The position numbers and the translations under genes were made by a program. Positions 7,756 to 14,607 of a DNA stretch of 31,944 bases are shown here, one piece after another (position 1 is the stretch's first letter; every line of letters begins with the position of its first letter). The notes under the pieces are model-generated. The model saw only the letters and a program-made list of their open reading frames with translations. It ran no database searches and was not told where the DNA came from. The stretch lies in assembly GCA_947630775.1 (NCBI GenBank), contig CANRIY010000004.1, positions 1 through 31,944 of the forward strand. Direction: 5' to 3'. This DNA comes from an uncultured Clostridia bacterium. Its GTDB lineage: Bacteria > Bacillota > Clostridia > Christensenellales > Borkfalkiaceae.

Positions 7756-7818
7756 ATGCGCCGCGCGGAACTCAAAAACACGGGCAATCTTCCCGAAGAG
7801 AAAAAAGACGACATTTGA
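7756..7818 (+). other. Coding-like spacer ORF, possible gene remnant
   Basis: The 119-bp spacer between the HD-RyR-SLOG and TIR genes holds an open frame that runs from before 7729 and ends at TGA 7816-7818. Its only ATG (7756) would give a 20-residue peptide starting MRRAELKNTG. The frame is +1 relative to the upstream gene, and codon choice looks like the host's. It has no ribosome site of its own. It may be the tail of a deleted gene or chance; nothing identifies a function. Confidence 0.25.
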
Positions 7819-7834
7819 TTTGCAGGTGGATTTT

Positions 7835-9118
7835 ATGGATGTACAAGAGAATTATACAAAAATCTTTTTAAGTTATCATTCCAGCAAGCTGGAATTAGTC
7901 GCTCATTTATCTAAGATTTTAGAGAAGAACGGCATACCTACATGGTATGCCGCCAAAGATATCAAAGCGGGCGAAAATTGGGATACCGCCATTCATACGG
8001 CGATAAAATCTTGCCGCGCAGTCGTGCTTCTTTTTTGCGCACAGGCAGATGCGAGTATTCAGGTAAAAAGAGAGCTTTCTCTTGCGGATAAATACAAGAA
8101 GCCCGTTTTTTGGGTCAGGGTGGAACGGGTTGAACCCAATAATCTTAGTTATTTTTTGACGGCGACGCAGTGGTTCGACTGGCTTGATATGCGTGACGCA
8201 ACGATCGAGAAATTGATCAGTGATATACAGTCAAACGCCTTAGCAACATGTGACGAAAAAAATCCGGAAGCGAGGCGCGAGCCGAATCCGGAAGCCGATC
8301 CGGGGTGGGCAAAGGGAGTCATTGCATTTCCCACGGAGAGAGACGCCGCAGAATGTGCAGCCCGCGTTTATTTTGCTGTTGCCCAAAAGGATCCGGATTC
8401 TTCTGTGATTTTGCCGACGGGAAGAAGTGCGACAATGATTTTCAGAGCGATGGTCCGGCTGGCCAAAGAATATGGAGAATGTCCTTTCGGAGAAGCGCAG
8501 CTGATTTCCGACACAGAGACGTTCGGGGTGTGGAAAGAACACGAAACGAGCAGAACACGTCATATCTATGAGCTGTTGATAGAACCGCTCAAAGCGATGG
8601 GCAAAGCGCCTTCGGCAGAGCAACTCCATTTGCTTTCCGGCATTTATACCGATAGCGATCCGGTAAAAGACGCTCAAAAAACGATCAGAATGTTTCCGCC
8701 TTCGATCCACGGGGTTTCCGTATCTCCTGTAGGGGAGATCCTTGCTTATGAGGTCGGCACATATAACGAAGTAAATGAAATCATAGATGACGGACCCCGT
8801 ATCGTCGAAGTCGGGGAGCATAGCAAAAAATATATCGATCCGAACCAGCCGTCCAAGTCTATTCTTACGATCGGTTTAGGGACCGCAATGTCTGCGGGCG
8901 TCCTGTTGATCTTGGCATTTGACATACAGAAAGCAAACATTGTCCGCCGTCTCTTAACGGGAACGATAACCGCCGGGATTCCCGCTACGATCCTGCGCGA
9001 ACATCCGAATGCATATATTTTAACGACCGAGAGTGTTGTTTCCGATGCGAATGTGAAAGATTTGGCAATCACAAATAAGACAGCGAAAGAGGTCGCCGAG
9101 TGGATCATTTCAAATTAA
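7835..9118 (+). CDS. TIR domain fused to a NagB-like sugar-phosphate isomerase-fold domain
   Basis: This is a 427-residue soluble fusion. Residues about 7-125 are a TIR domain: IFLSYHSSK at the first strand, WYAAKDIKAGENWDTAI, and E80 in VKRELSLADKYKKPVFWV at the position of the catalytic Glu of NAD-cleaving TIRs. A charged linker (about 137-155) leads to a domain resembling glucosamine-6-phosphate deaminase: VILPTGRSATMIFRAM (the LPTG phosphate loop), SDTETFGV, ILTIGLGTAMSAG, and ITAGIPATILREHPNAYIL. Where active NagB has GNDGHIAFNE, this protein appears to have SPVGEILAYE, so the Asp and His of catalysis seem lost. The domain may therefore be a ligand sensor. The start at 7835 follows AGGTGGA. 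The gene is visibly more AT-rich than its upstream neighbour. It is second in the operon and overlaps the HAD gene by 19 nt. Confidence 0.85.
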   Translation: MDVQENYTKIFLSYHSSKLELVAHLSKILEKNGIPTWYAAKDIKAGENWDTAIHTAIKSCRAVVLLFCAQADASIQVKRELSLADKYKKPVFWVRVERVEPNNLSYFLTATQWFDWLDMRDATIEKLISDIQSNALATCDEKNPEARREPNPEADPGWAKGVIAFPTERDAAECAARVYFAVAQKDPDSSVILPTGRSATMIFRAMVRLAKEYGECPFGEAQLISDTETFGVWKEHETSRTRHIYELLIEPLKAMGKAPSAEQLHLLSGIYTDSDPVKDAQKTIRMFPPSIHGVSVSPVGEILAYEVGTYNEVNEIIDDGPRIVEVGEHSKKYIDPNQPSKSILTIGLGTAMSAGVLLILAFDIQKANIVRRLLTGTITAGIPATILREHPNAYILTTESVVSDANVKDLAITNKTAKEVAEWIISN

Positions 9119-9774
9119 AGAAAGAGGAAGTCCTTATTTTGGATTTTGACGGCACCATGTGTCGGCTTTTCAAAAATTACGATCTCGCTTCGGTGGTAAA
9201 GTCTTTGCAAATTGCAATGCGCGCTTTCGGCGTCGATTTTTCACTGTCAAGCGATGCGTTTGATGTCTTTGCGGAAGTCGTCCGGCAAGTGGAAGATCCG
9301 TGCAGAAGAGAGGAGGCCCTCTCCTTTGCCGACAATATTTTAACGAAAGCGGAGATCGAGGCGGCGGAAACGGGCGATCCCGTCCCCGGAGTTGAAGCCG
9401 CGATGTCTTTTTTGTATCGCAACCATTATCGGGTCGGGATCTCTACAAATAATTCCGAGGCATGCGTACGGGTTTTTCTCGGGAAATATTGTCAGGCCAT
9501 TCCGATCCCCGTTATAGGGCGGCACGGCACCAAGCCGGAATTGATGAAACCCAATACATGGTCCTTAAAGAGGGCGATCGGGGAATTGGCGGGAGACCCC
9601 GGGAGCACAATTTTTATCGGCGATACCGAGAGGGATTATCAATGCGCTTTGAAAGTCGGGTGTCGTTTTTGGGGGATGGCGCCGACTGAAAAAAAACGGG
9701 AAAAATTATCGGCGCTCCTGTCGGAGGAGCGTTTGTTGACCGATTATTACGATTTGTTACAACACATTCAATAA
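9100..9774 (+). CDS. HAD-superfamily phosphatase
   Basis: This 224-residue haloacid-dehalogenase-type hydrolase has its motifs in order: DFDGTM at 15-20 (nucleophile D15, acid/base D17), STNNS as motif II, KPNTWSLKRAI supplying the motif III Lys, and GDTERDYQCALKVGCRFWG as motif IV. A helical cap of about 90 residues follows motif I, as in phosphoglycolate phosphatase-like members. Family members dephosphorylate small phosphorylated metabolites or nucleotides; the substrate is unknown. The GTG at 9100 lies inside the end of the TIR-NagB gene, with AAGAGG 7-8 nt before it, so translation is probably coupled. It is the last gene before a strong terminator. It could process or clear a product of its neighbours, an inference from position only. 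Confidence 0.85.
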   Translation: MDHFKLKKEEVLILDFDGTMCRLFKNYDLASVVKSLQIAMRAFGVDFSLSSDAFDVFAEVVRQVEDPCRREEALSFADNILTKAEIEAAETGDPVPGVEAAMSFLYRNHYRVGISTNNSEACVRVFLGKYCQAIPIPVIGRHGTKPELMKPNTWSLKRAIGELAGDPGSTIFIGDTERDYQCALKVGCRFWGMAPTEKKREKLSALLSEERLLTDYYDLLQHIQ

Positions 9775-9807
9775 AGGCTCGCGGCGGGGATCCCTCGCGA
9801 GCCTTTT
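9773..9807 (+). terminator. Intrinsic terminator of the TIR operon
   Basis: AAAGGCTCGCG (9773-9783) pairs with CGCGAGCCTTT (9796-9806) around a 12-nt loop, with a short T run. The stem begins inside the HAD stop codon. Confidence 0.8.
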
Positions 9808-9833
9808 CAGATATTCGGGGCGATCCGCCGTCT

Positions 9834-9932
9834 TTATTTTCTCGCACCGAAGAGCATGAAGCCGAGCGGAAAGAAGAAGCCGTCGCGCAATCAAGTTCTA
9901 TGCTCATAACTGATGAAGACGTCGGTTTTCAT
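9834..9932 (-). pseudogene. Truncated TIR-domain gene remnant
   Basis: On the minus strand an ATG at 9932-9930 overlaps the stop codon of the upstream membrane gene as ATGA. It reads MKTDVFISYEHRT and then TGA (9893-9891). TDVFISYEH is the typical first strand and loop of a TIR domain. After the stop, the same frame runs 18 more codons (LRDGFFFPLGFMLFGARK) to TAA at 9836-9834. That segment is hydrophobic, does not look like TIR, and could be the tail of another protein joined by a deletion. The tight ATGA coupling suggests the membrane Rossmann-RyR protein once had a translationally coupled TIR partner. Only the first ~13 residues survive, so chance resemblance cannot be excluded. Confidence 0.55.
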
Positions 9933-12121
9933 TGGTGTTCTGCCGTTGTCTTTTTGATTAGATGATACCCGCACTGTTTCAGAAGCCAGTCGATGTCGTC
10001 CATGAGCTGATAGTCATAGCGGATGACGTCGGTCTCTTCTTCCGTTTTTCCCGAAGCCGCCGCAACGAGCTTACGGAAGGCTACAAGCCCATCCGTCGTC
10101 GTCAGGTTGCCGTGTTTCCGTTTTTTGAGCAGTGCCGCCTTGTCTAAAGAAGAAATTTCCTGCTTGCTGGACGGGATAAACCCGTTTGCGATCAGATTTG
10201 CACACCAGCGCAGATGTTCCTGCACGGCGAGCGTCCAGCGCAGAGAATTCCGGAACTGTTCCGCGTTGGAATATTCCCAGATCGTTTTATGTGCCACTTT
10301 CAGAGCGGAGGGCGTGCGCCCATCGTTTTCCTCATATGCCCAGAGAAAGTCTTTTGTGCAGTCCTTGCCGTCTTCCGCGTAGTCGTATCCGCACAGTTGC
10401 AGCTTCATCCGTGCGCTCAGGCAGGCGTAAATGTTCGATTCGCGTTGCGACTCGTGGAAAGAATACCACTTTTTGCGGGCTTTTTCCTGAATTACCTGAT
10501 CGCTCAGACTGAAGGGATCGGAATGGTGCGTCCGTTTGGCTTCATCCTCTACGGTGTAGAGAAGATGCCTCAGCCGTGCCATATATTCGATTTTTTCTCT
10601 CAGAACGATCTCCGCATTGTAGACGCAATCGCGGTTGGCGCCGAAGAAGATGATATTTTCGAAATCGCCGCCGAGGACGTTCGTCGCCTTGGCGTCGCGG
10701 ACCTTTACGAAGATCTTGACGGGCGCCGAAACTTCCCATTCGCGGATCTTTTGCTGCAATTTTTCGGCGAGTTCGATATTTTCCATATCCGTCCCGAAAG
10801 AGACGATGATATAGTTATAAGAGTTTTCCTTGAGAAGGGGGGTGCGCATGGAGGAATAAAACCCGGGGTGCGTGAATTCCAGCGCATGTTTTACGGTCTT
10901 TGCGGGCAACGGGGGGAACTCGAGATATTCGTTCTCCCTGCCCTTGTAATAATCGAGAAATTCGCGGAAGCGCAGATATCCGTGATGAAGATTGTCGCTG
11001 TGCACTTCCTCATCCTCGGTAAATTTCCCTTCGGGATAGTAGCGGTCGTAGATATGATATGTCACGGGTTTCGGCTGCAATTTTCCCCCTTTGACGGTGA
11101 GGAACTGGTTGTTCGAGACGGATGCGAGGAACAAACTCTCGTTGAGCTTCCCGAAGCCGATCATAAAGACGTTCAGATCGATCCCTTCGCGGATGGTGGC
11201 GGTGGTGTAATCGATCTCCCGTTCCGTCATAAACTGCGTCAGAGGATATTTGTCGATAAAGTCCATCGAGATCTGCTTGTGGCGGTTGATGAAGCGGATG
11301 ATCCCGCTCGACGTTTCCACATAGTGCGCGAAGATATCCGCATTCATCTTGGATGCAAATACGTAAACACGGAAGCCGCAGTTGGACGTCAGGGGGATCT
11401 CCGCCAGATCGGACGTCTCTATGAGTTGATAGAATTGCTTTACATAGAGCAGGCTCTTTTCGTCGTTTTCCAGCGCCATGATCGCGGAAACTTTCCGCTT
11501 TTTGAAATTTTTGAAGAGTTTTTGGAACAGAACGCCGAGATCGTCCTCGTCTTTGATGTTGTAAGCCGCCGCCCTGCGCAGAAAGACTTCCTCTCTCAGC
11601 TCGGGGGTGAGCCCCCCGAACAGGATCGCCTTATGCCCCTTCGGAACGGAACCGAGAATGTCGAGCGCGTTTTTGTCCGTCCCGATCACGGCAACGATAT
11701 TCTTGCGGAATTTTCTCGTGATGAAGCGCAAAAGACGGTTGTAAAGCCACTGCCCGCAGAAGGACAGCGTGAGCATGACGGTATTGAGAACGACGAGGGA
11801 GAAGAGAACTTCTATCGCAATATGATAGAGGAGATCCTGTGCCGCAAGGGGCGCGATCGTGTTGAAATCGAATTTCAGAACGACCGTTTCGAAACATGTA
11901 CGGATGGAAAGCCAGAATGCGCCGTCTACGGGCTGCCCGTTAAAGCGGTAGGCAAGGAAAAAGAGGGGAATGGCGGAGATATAAATGAATGCGAATTTCC
12001 CATGCTTAAAACTTTTGACGCGTTTCAGCCGCTCTTTGCGGGAACATTTGGCAAGCCAGACGACGATCGCCGCAAACAGGGCGACCATGTAGACGAGAGT
12101 AAGACTTGTTACGATTTTCAT
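9929..12121 (-). CDS. Membrane protein with Rossmann (TrkA_N-like) and RyR-like domains
   Basis: This encodes 730 residues. The N terminus has three membrane helices (about 5-24, 43-60 and 98-121). A Rossmann-like start follows at about 141 (NIVAVIGTDKNALDIL), and a second nucleotide-binding-like segment near the middle (YNYIIVSFGTDMENIELAEKL, then NIIFFGANRDCVYNAEIVL). The C-terminal third has the pattern RESNIYACLSARMKLQLCG and later LAVQEHLRWCANLIANGF, like bacterial TrkA_N-RyR proteins. The start at 12121 follows AGAGGA; an in-frame start 39 nt upstream lacks one. It converges on the TIR operon and has its own promoter. It probably senses a cytoplasmic nucleotide-like ligand and responds at the membrane. 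Whether it forms a channel or pore is unknown. Its 3' end overlaps a TIR remnant. Confidence 0.7.
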   Translation of the reverse strand: MKIVTSLTLVYMVALFAAIVVWLAKCSRKERLKRVKSFKHGKFAFIYISAIPLFFLAYRFNGQPVDGAFWLSIRTCFETVVLKFDFNTIAPLAAQDLLYHIAIEVLFSLVVLNTVMLTLSFCGQWLYNRLLRFITRKFRKNIVAVIGTDKNALDILGSVPKGHKAILFGGLTPELREEVFLRRAAAYNIKDEDDLGVLFQKLFKNFKKRKVSAIMALENDEKSLLYVKQFYQLIETSDLAEIPLTSNCGFRVYVFASKMNADIFAHYVETSSGIIRFINRHKQISMDFIDKYPLTQFMTEREIDYTTATIREGIDLNVFMIGFGKLNESLFLASVSNNQFLTVKGGKLQPKPVTYHIYDRYYPEGKFTEDEEVHSDNLHHGYLRFREFLDYYKGRENEYLEFPPLPAKTVKHALEFTHPGFYSSMRTPLLKENSYNYIIVSFGTDMENIELAEKLQQKIREWEVSAPVKIFVKVRDAKATNVLGGDFENIIFFGANRDCVYNAEIVLREKIEYMARLRHLLYTVEDEAKRTHHSDPFSLSDQVIQEKARKKWYSFHESQRESNIYACLSARMKLQLCGYDYAEDGKDCTKDFLWAYEENDGRTPSALKVAHKTIWEYSNAEQFRNSLRWTLAVQEHLRWCANLIANGFIPSSKQEISSLDKAALLKKRKHGNLTTTDGLVAFRKLVAAASGKTEEETDVIRYDYQLMDDIDWLLKQCGYHLIKKTTAEHQ

Positions 12122-12174
12122 AAAATTCCTCTTTTGCGACGCATCCGAAGGCCGCGGCACGGTCTGTTTCGGTC

Positions 12175-12203
12175 ATTATATCATACATTTTCCGATAAAT
12201 CAA
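12175..12203 (-). promoter_or_regulatory. Sigma70-type promoter for the membrane Rossmann-RyR gene
   Basis: On the minus strand there is TTGATT (12203-12198), a 17-bp spacer and a perfect TATAAT (12180-12175). The leader is about 45 nt. It has the same hexamers and spacing as the flavin reductase promoter. Confidence 0.8.
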
Positions 12204-12287
12204 TCGGATACGCAAATTTCGGACCCGCCGCATCGGGCGGCACGTTCGGAAAAATTCCGCGGAAGCGTTTCAAAACCATTCAAAATG

Positions 12288-12318
12288 TTGACAAAAGAGG
12301 TGGAAAGTGTGATATCAT
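12288..12318 (+). promoter_or_regulatory. Promoter of the lipoprotein gene
   Basis: A consensus TTGACA (12288-12293) is followed by GATATC (12311-12316, 17-bp spacer) or TATCAT (12313-12318, 19-bp spacer) as the -10. The ATG at 12351 has AAGGAGG (12339-12345) before it. Confidence 0.6.
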
Positions 12319-12350
12319 ATTTTAGGTTTCGGAAACTCAAGGAGGAGAAT

Positions 12351-13406
12351 ATGAAAAAAATCTGTCTTGCCATCGGGTTGGCGCTCGTTTTCGGTATGGA
12401 TATCCTTGCGGGCTGTGCGGCAGAGCCTCAGGGGAACGGAGATGTTGCCCTCACGGACCCCGCGGGCGGGACCGAAGGGGAAGGCCCTCAGAAGGAGGCG
12501 CCCGAAGAGGGGAGTGGAATTTCTGCCCTTGCGGTTCTGGATACCGTGGACGTGTCCGCGGCATTCGGGGACCGCGATGCGGAAGGATGGTCCTTTGCGT
12601 TGAAGGCGGCGGGCAATTTGGGCGCTTCGTACGGATTTTGTCTGACGTCGGAGATCAGCGACGAGGAAAAATTGAATGTGGAGTGCGGCTTGGGGGTCGG
12701 GCTCGAAGATCTGTTCGGGATCCGTTCCGACGATACCAACGCGTTCGGTTTCGGCCTGTTCGGCGGCGGGCAGGCAAGCCTTGTTCTGAACTATCGCGGC
12801 CCCGACGGGGATTCGGAACCCGTCCGCAAGAGTTTTGACGTCGGCTTCCGCCATGACGGCGATCTCATCTGGTATGCGGGGGAGGGCGAGAGCGAGACGC
12901 AGACAACTTTGGAGAGCTTAAAGACGAGGATCGAAGAGGCTGCGGCGGCCGAAACCTTCGGGAGAATGGAGAATGCGTTTTTGACCGTTCCCGAACAGCT
13001 TCAAAAAGGCGCGTCGCTGCGGTTTGCCGTGGAAAAGCTCATCGATTTAGGCTTTACGGCAGAGATCGACGATACAAACGGCGTTGCGGTGACCCTCAAG
13101 GCGGGCGCGGGGTTCTATTCCGATCTTCTCAACGATATGTTGGAGGAGTTCATCCCCGCCAAATGGCTGGACTATCTCCCCCGAGCCGATTTCGGGTATG
13201 AGAGAACGGTATTCGACATCAGATTGGCATTCGATGAGAACGGGATCTTCGAAGAATACTCTATGTCGGCCGACGTCGTGCTGACCGCCTCTCTGGAAGT
13301 GCGCAGCCTGTTTTTCAGCGAAAGCAGGCTGACGTTCGGGGGAGGGCTCTCGCTGACGGCAAACCATGACGCAACGGGGTGCGGGAACGATCCCTCAGAC
13401 GCCTGA
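12351..13406 (+). CDS. Lipoprotein of unknown function
   Basis: This is a 351-residue secreted lipoprotein. The N terminus MKKICLAIGLALVFG is a hydrophobic signal. LAGC gives a lipobox with Cys22 as the lipidated residue, followed by a Gly/Glu/Pro-rich linker of about 35 residues. The remainder is acidic and strand-rich with alternating polar and glycine residues (for example GFGLFGGGQASLVLNY and LTFGGGLSLTANHD), which suggests a beta-sheet fold. I do not recognise a family. The start is fixed by AAGGAGG six bases upstream. A longer frame from 12285 would cross the promoter. It has its own promoter and a downstream hairpin, so it appears monocistronic. It would sit on the outer face of the cytoplasmic membrane. 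Confidence 0.75.
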   Translation: MKKICLAIGLALVFGMDILAGCAAEPQGNGDVALTDPAGGTEGEGPQKEAPEEGSGISALAVLDTVDVSAAFGDRDAEGWSFALKAAGNLGASYGFCLTSEISDEEKLNVECGLGVGLEDLFGIRSDDTNAFGFGLFGGGQASLVLNYRGPDGDSEPVRKSFDVGFRHDGDLIWYAGEGESETQTTLESLKTRIEEAAAAETFGRMENAFLTVPEQLQKGASLRFAVEKLIDLGFTAEIDDTNGVAVTLKAGAGFYSDLLNDMLEEFIPAKWLDYLPRADFGYERTVFDIRLAFDENGIFEEYSMSADVVLTASLEVRSLFFSESRLTFGGGLSLTANHDATGCGNDPSDA

Positions 13407-13440
13407 ATTTTCGGCCCCGTAAATCATTTGACCGATACGG

Positions 13441-13479
13441 AAAAGGCGGACGGCTTCCTTTGGAAACCGCCCGCCTTTG
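13441..13479. terminator. Bidirectional terminator between the lipoprotein and Fic genes
   Basis: AAAGGCGG(A)CGG-CTTCC and GGAAACCG-CCCGCCTTT pair around TTTG to give a long GC-rich stem, with A residues on one side and T residues on the other. It separates convergent genes and can serve both. Confidence 0.7.
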
Positions 13480-13506
13480 ATGTTTGATTGGAATATTTCC
13501 GAATTT

Positions 13507-14493
13507 TTACAGCTTGAAGTACCGTTGATTCTTGCTCGTCGGCTGATCGGGACAGGTCATGCCGATGAGGCCCGCCTCCAACGCAGGCGCCAGATAATTC
13601 TGCCGAAAGCCGTTCCTCGACTTCAGGCCGAGCCTTTCCATGAGCTCCTTCGCGGACATGGGGTAGGCCTCGATGACGGACAGGAGCGCAGAGATCCGCT
13701 CGTCGGTGTGAGCGATGTGGCTTCTCGTATCCGAAACGATCCCCTCGATCGCCGATCTGATCATGCCGAGCATATACAAGATGAATTTGTTTGATTTGCC
13801 CTCGGAGTTCGATAGGGAGATCGCGCGGTAGTACTCTTCCTGATGCGCTCTGATCAGGCTCTCGATCGGGATCCATTCGAAGATCGGCTTCCATTTTGCA
13901 AGGAGCGCCGTCTGCCACAGCCTTCCCATTCTTCCGTTGCCGTCGGGGAAGGGGTGGATAAATTCAAACTCATAGTGAAAAATGCACGACTTGATGAGGA
14001 TATGCAGCTTGCTTGTGTTCAGCCAACCGAAAAGCTGCGAAATGAGAGGGCCGACCATGGCATGGGGCGGGGCGACGTGGATCACGGCGCCCTTTTCGTT
14101 GATGACGCCGACGGAAGCAGTGCGGAATGCCCCCGCATGTTCGACGAGATCTTTCATCATGACCGCATGCGCCTTCAATAGGTCCGATACGGAGTACGGA
14201 TCGAGTTCGGGCAGAAGGGCATATACGTTGTAGGCGTTTTTTACGGCAGTAATGTCGTCTGAAGGCGCAAGAACTTTTTTCCCGTTGATGACATCCGTCA
14301 CCTGCTCCAAAGAGAGCGGATTGTTCTCGATGGCGAGCGAGGAATGGATGGATTTGATCCGGTTGACTCTTCTGAGCCGCGGCAGTTTGTCCAAAGTTTG
14401 AACGCCGCTCATCCGCCCCAAGAGTTCCATGATCTCCGAAGTCGCTCCGAGCATTTCCTCTGTAATATCAAAAGGCGGAATGTATCGATCCAT
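13507..14493 (-). CDS. Fic family protein (putative AMP-transferase)
   Basis: This 328-residue Fic protein transfers AMP, or more rarely another nucleotide moiety, from a nucleotide to hydroxyl side chains of target proteins. The catalytic motif HPFPDGNGRMGR is complete, with H180 as the general base. An N-terminal SSLAIENN matches the (S/T)xxxE(G/N) inhibitory helix, so this is the self-inhibited class whose Glu blocks ATP binding. The C-terminal ~80 residues (ISALLSVIEAYPMSAKELMERLGLKSRNGFRQNYL) look like a winged helix, suggesting DNA binding. The start at 14493 follows GGAGGG. The frame stays open upstream through the promoter and three 12-bp repeats, but that extension (NVQD repeated) is unlikely to be translated. 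No separate antitoxin is adjacent, as expected for a self-inhibited Fic. Confidence 0.9.
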   Translation of the reverse strand: MDRYIPPFDITEEMLGATSEIMELLGRMSGVQTLDKLPRLRRVNRIKSIHSSLAIENNPLSLEQVTDVINGKKVLAPSDDITAVKNAYNVYALLPELDPYSVSDLLKAHAVMMKDLVEHAGAFRTASVGVINEKGAVIHVAPPHAMVGPLISQLFGWLNTSKLHILIKSCIFHYEFEFIHPFPDGNGRMGRLWQTALLAKWKPIFEWIPIESLIRAHQEEYYRAISLSNSEGKSNKFILYMLGMIRSAIEGIVSDTRSHIAHTDERISALLSVIEAYPMSAKELMERLGLKSRNGFRQNYLAPALEAGLIGMTCPDQPTSKNQRYFKL

Positions 14494-14517
14494 CGCGTGC
14501 CCTCCGTGTTCCCTCAG

Positions 14518-14546
14518 ATTATACCGCAAGACGAAGAAAAAGTCAA
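14518..14546 (-). promoter_or_regulatory. Sigma70-type promoter of fic
   Basis: On the minus strand there is TTGACT (14546-14541), a 17-bp spacer and a perfect TATAAT (14523-14518), about 25 bp upstream of the fic ATG. Confidence 0.8.
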
Positions 14547-14547
14547 C

Positions 14548-14583
14548 ATCTTGCACATTATCTTGCACATTATCTTGCACATT
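14548..14583 (-). repeat. Three 12-bp direct repeats next to the fic promoter
   Basis: AATGTGCAAGAT occurs three times in perfect tandem, ending one base upstream of the -35 hexamer. The position and near-helical spacing fit a binding site for a regulator, possibly the Fic protein's own winged helix. Because 12 bp is a multiple of three, the repeats also read as NVQD three times in the fic frame. Confidence 0.75.
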
Positions 14584-14607
14584 TTTTCGGGACAAGAGGG
14601 GCGTTTT

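Noticed and set aside
5454..9774. Canonical Thoeris (ThsA/ThsB)
   Set aside because: The SLOG protein has HD and RyR domains instead of Sir2 or membrane helices, and the TIR protein has a NagB-like fusion; the resemblance is in logic, not in gene identity.
10214..12325. 703-codon plus-strand frame opposite the membrane Rossmann-RyR gene
   Set aside because: The minus-strand frame has membrane helices, domain motifs, a ribosome site and a promoter; the plus frame has none and is a shadow.
13507..14493. Classical Fic toxin-antitoxin pair (fic with separate antitoxin)
   Set aside because: The inhibitory SSLAIENN helix is within the Fic protein itself, and no small antitoxin gene adjoins it; the upstream NVQD frame is promoter and repeat DNA.
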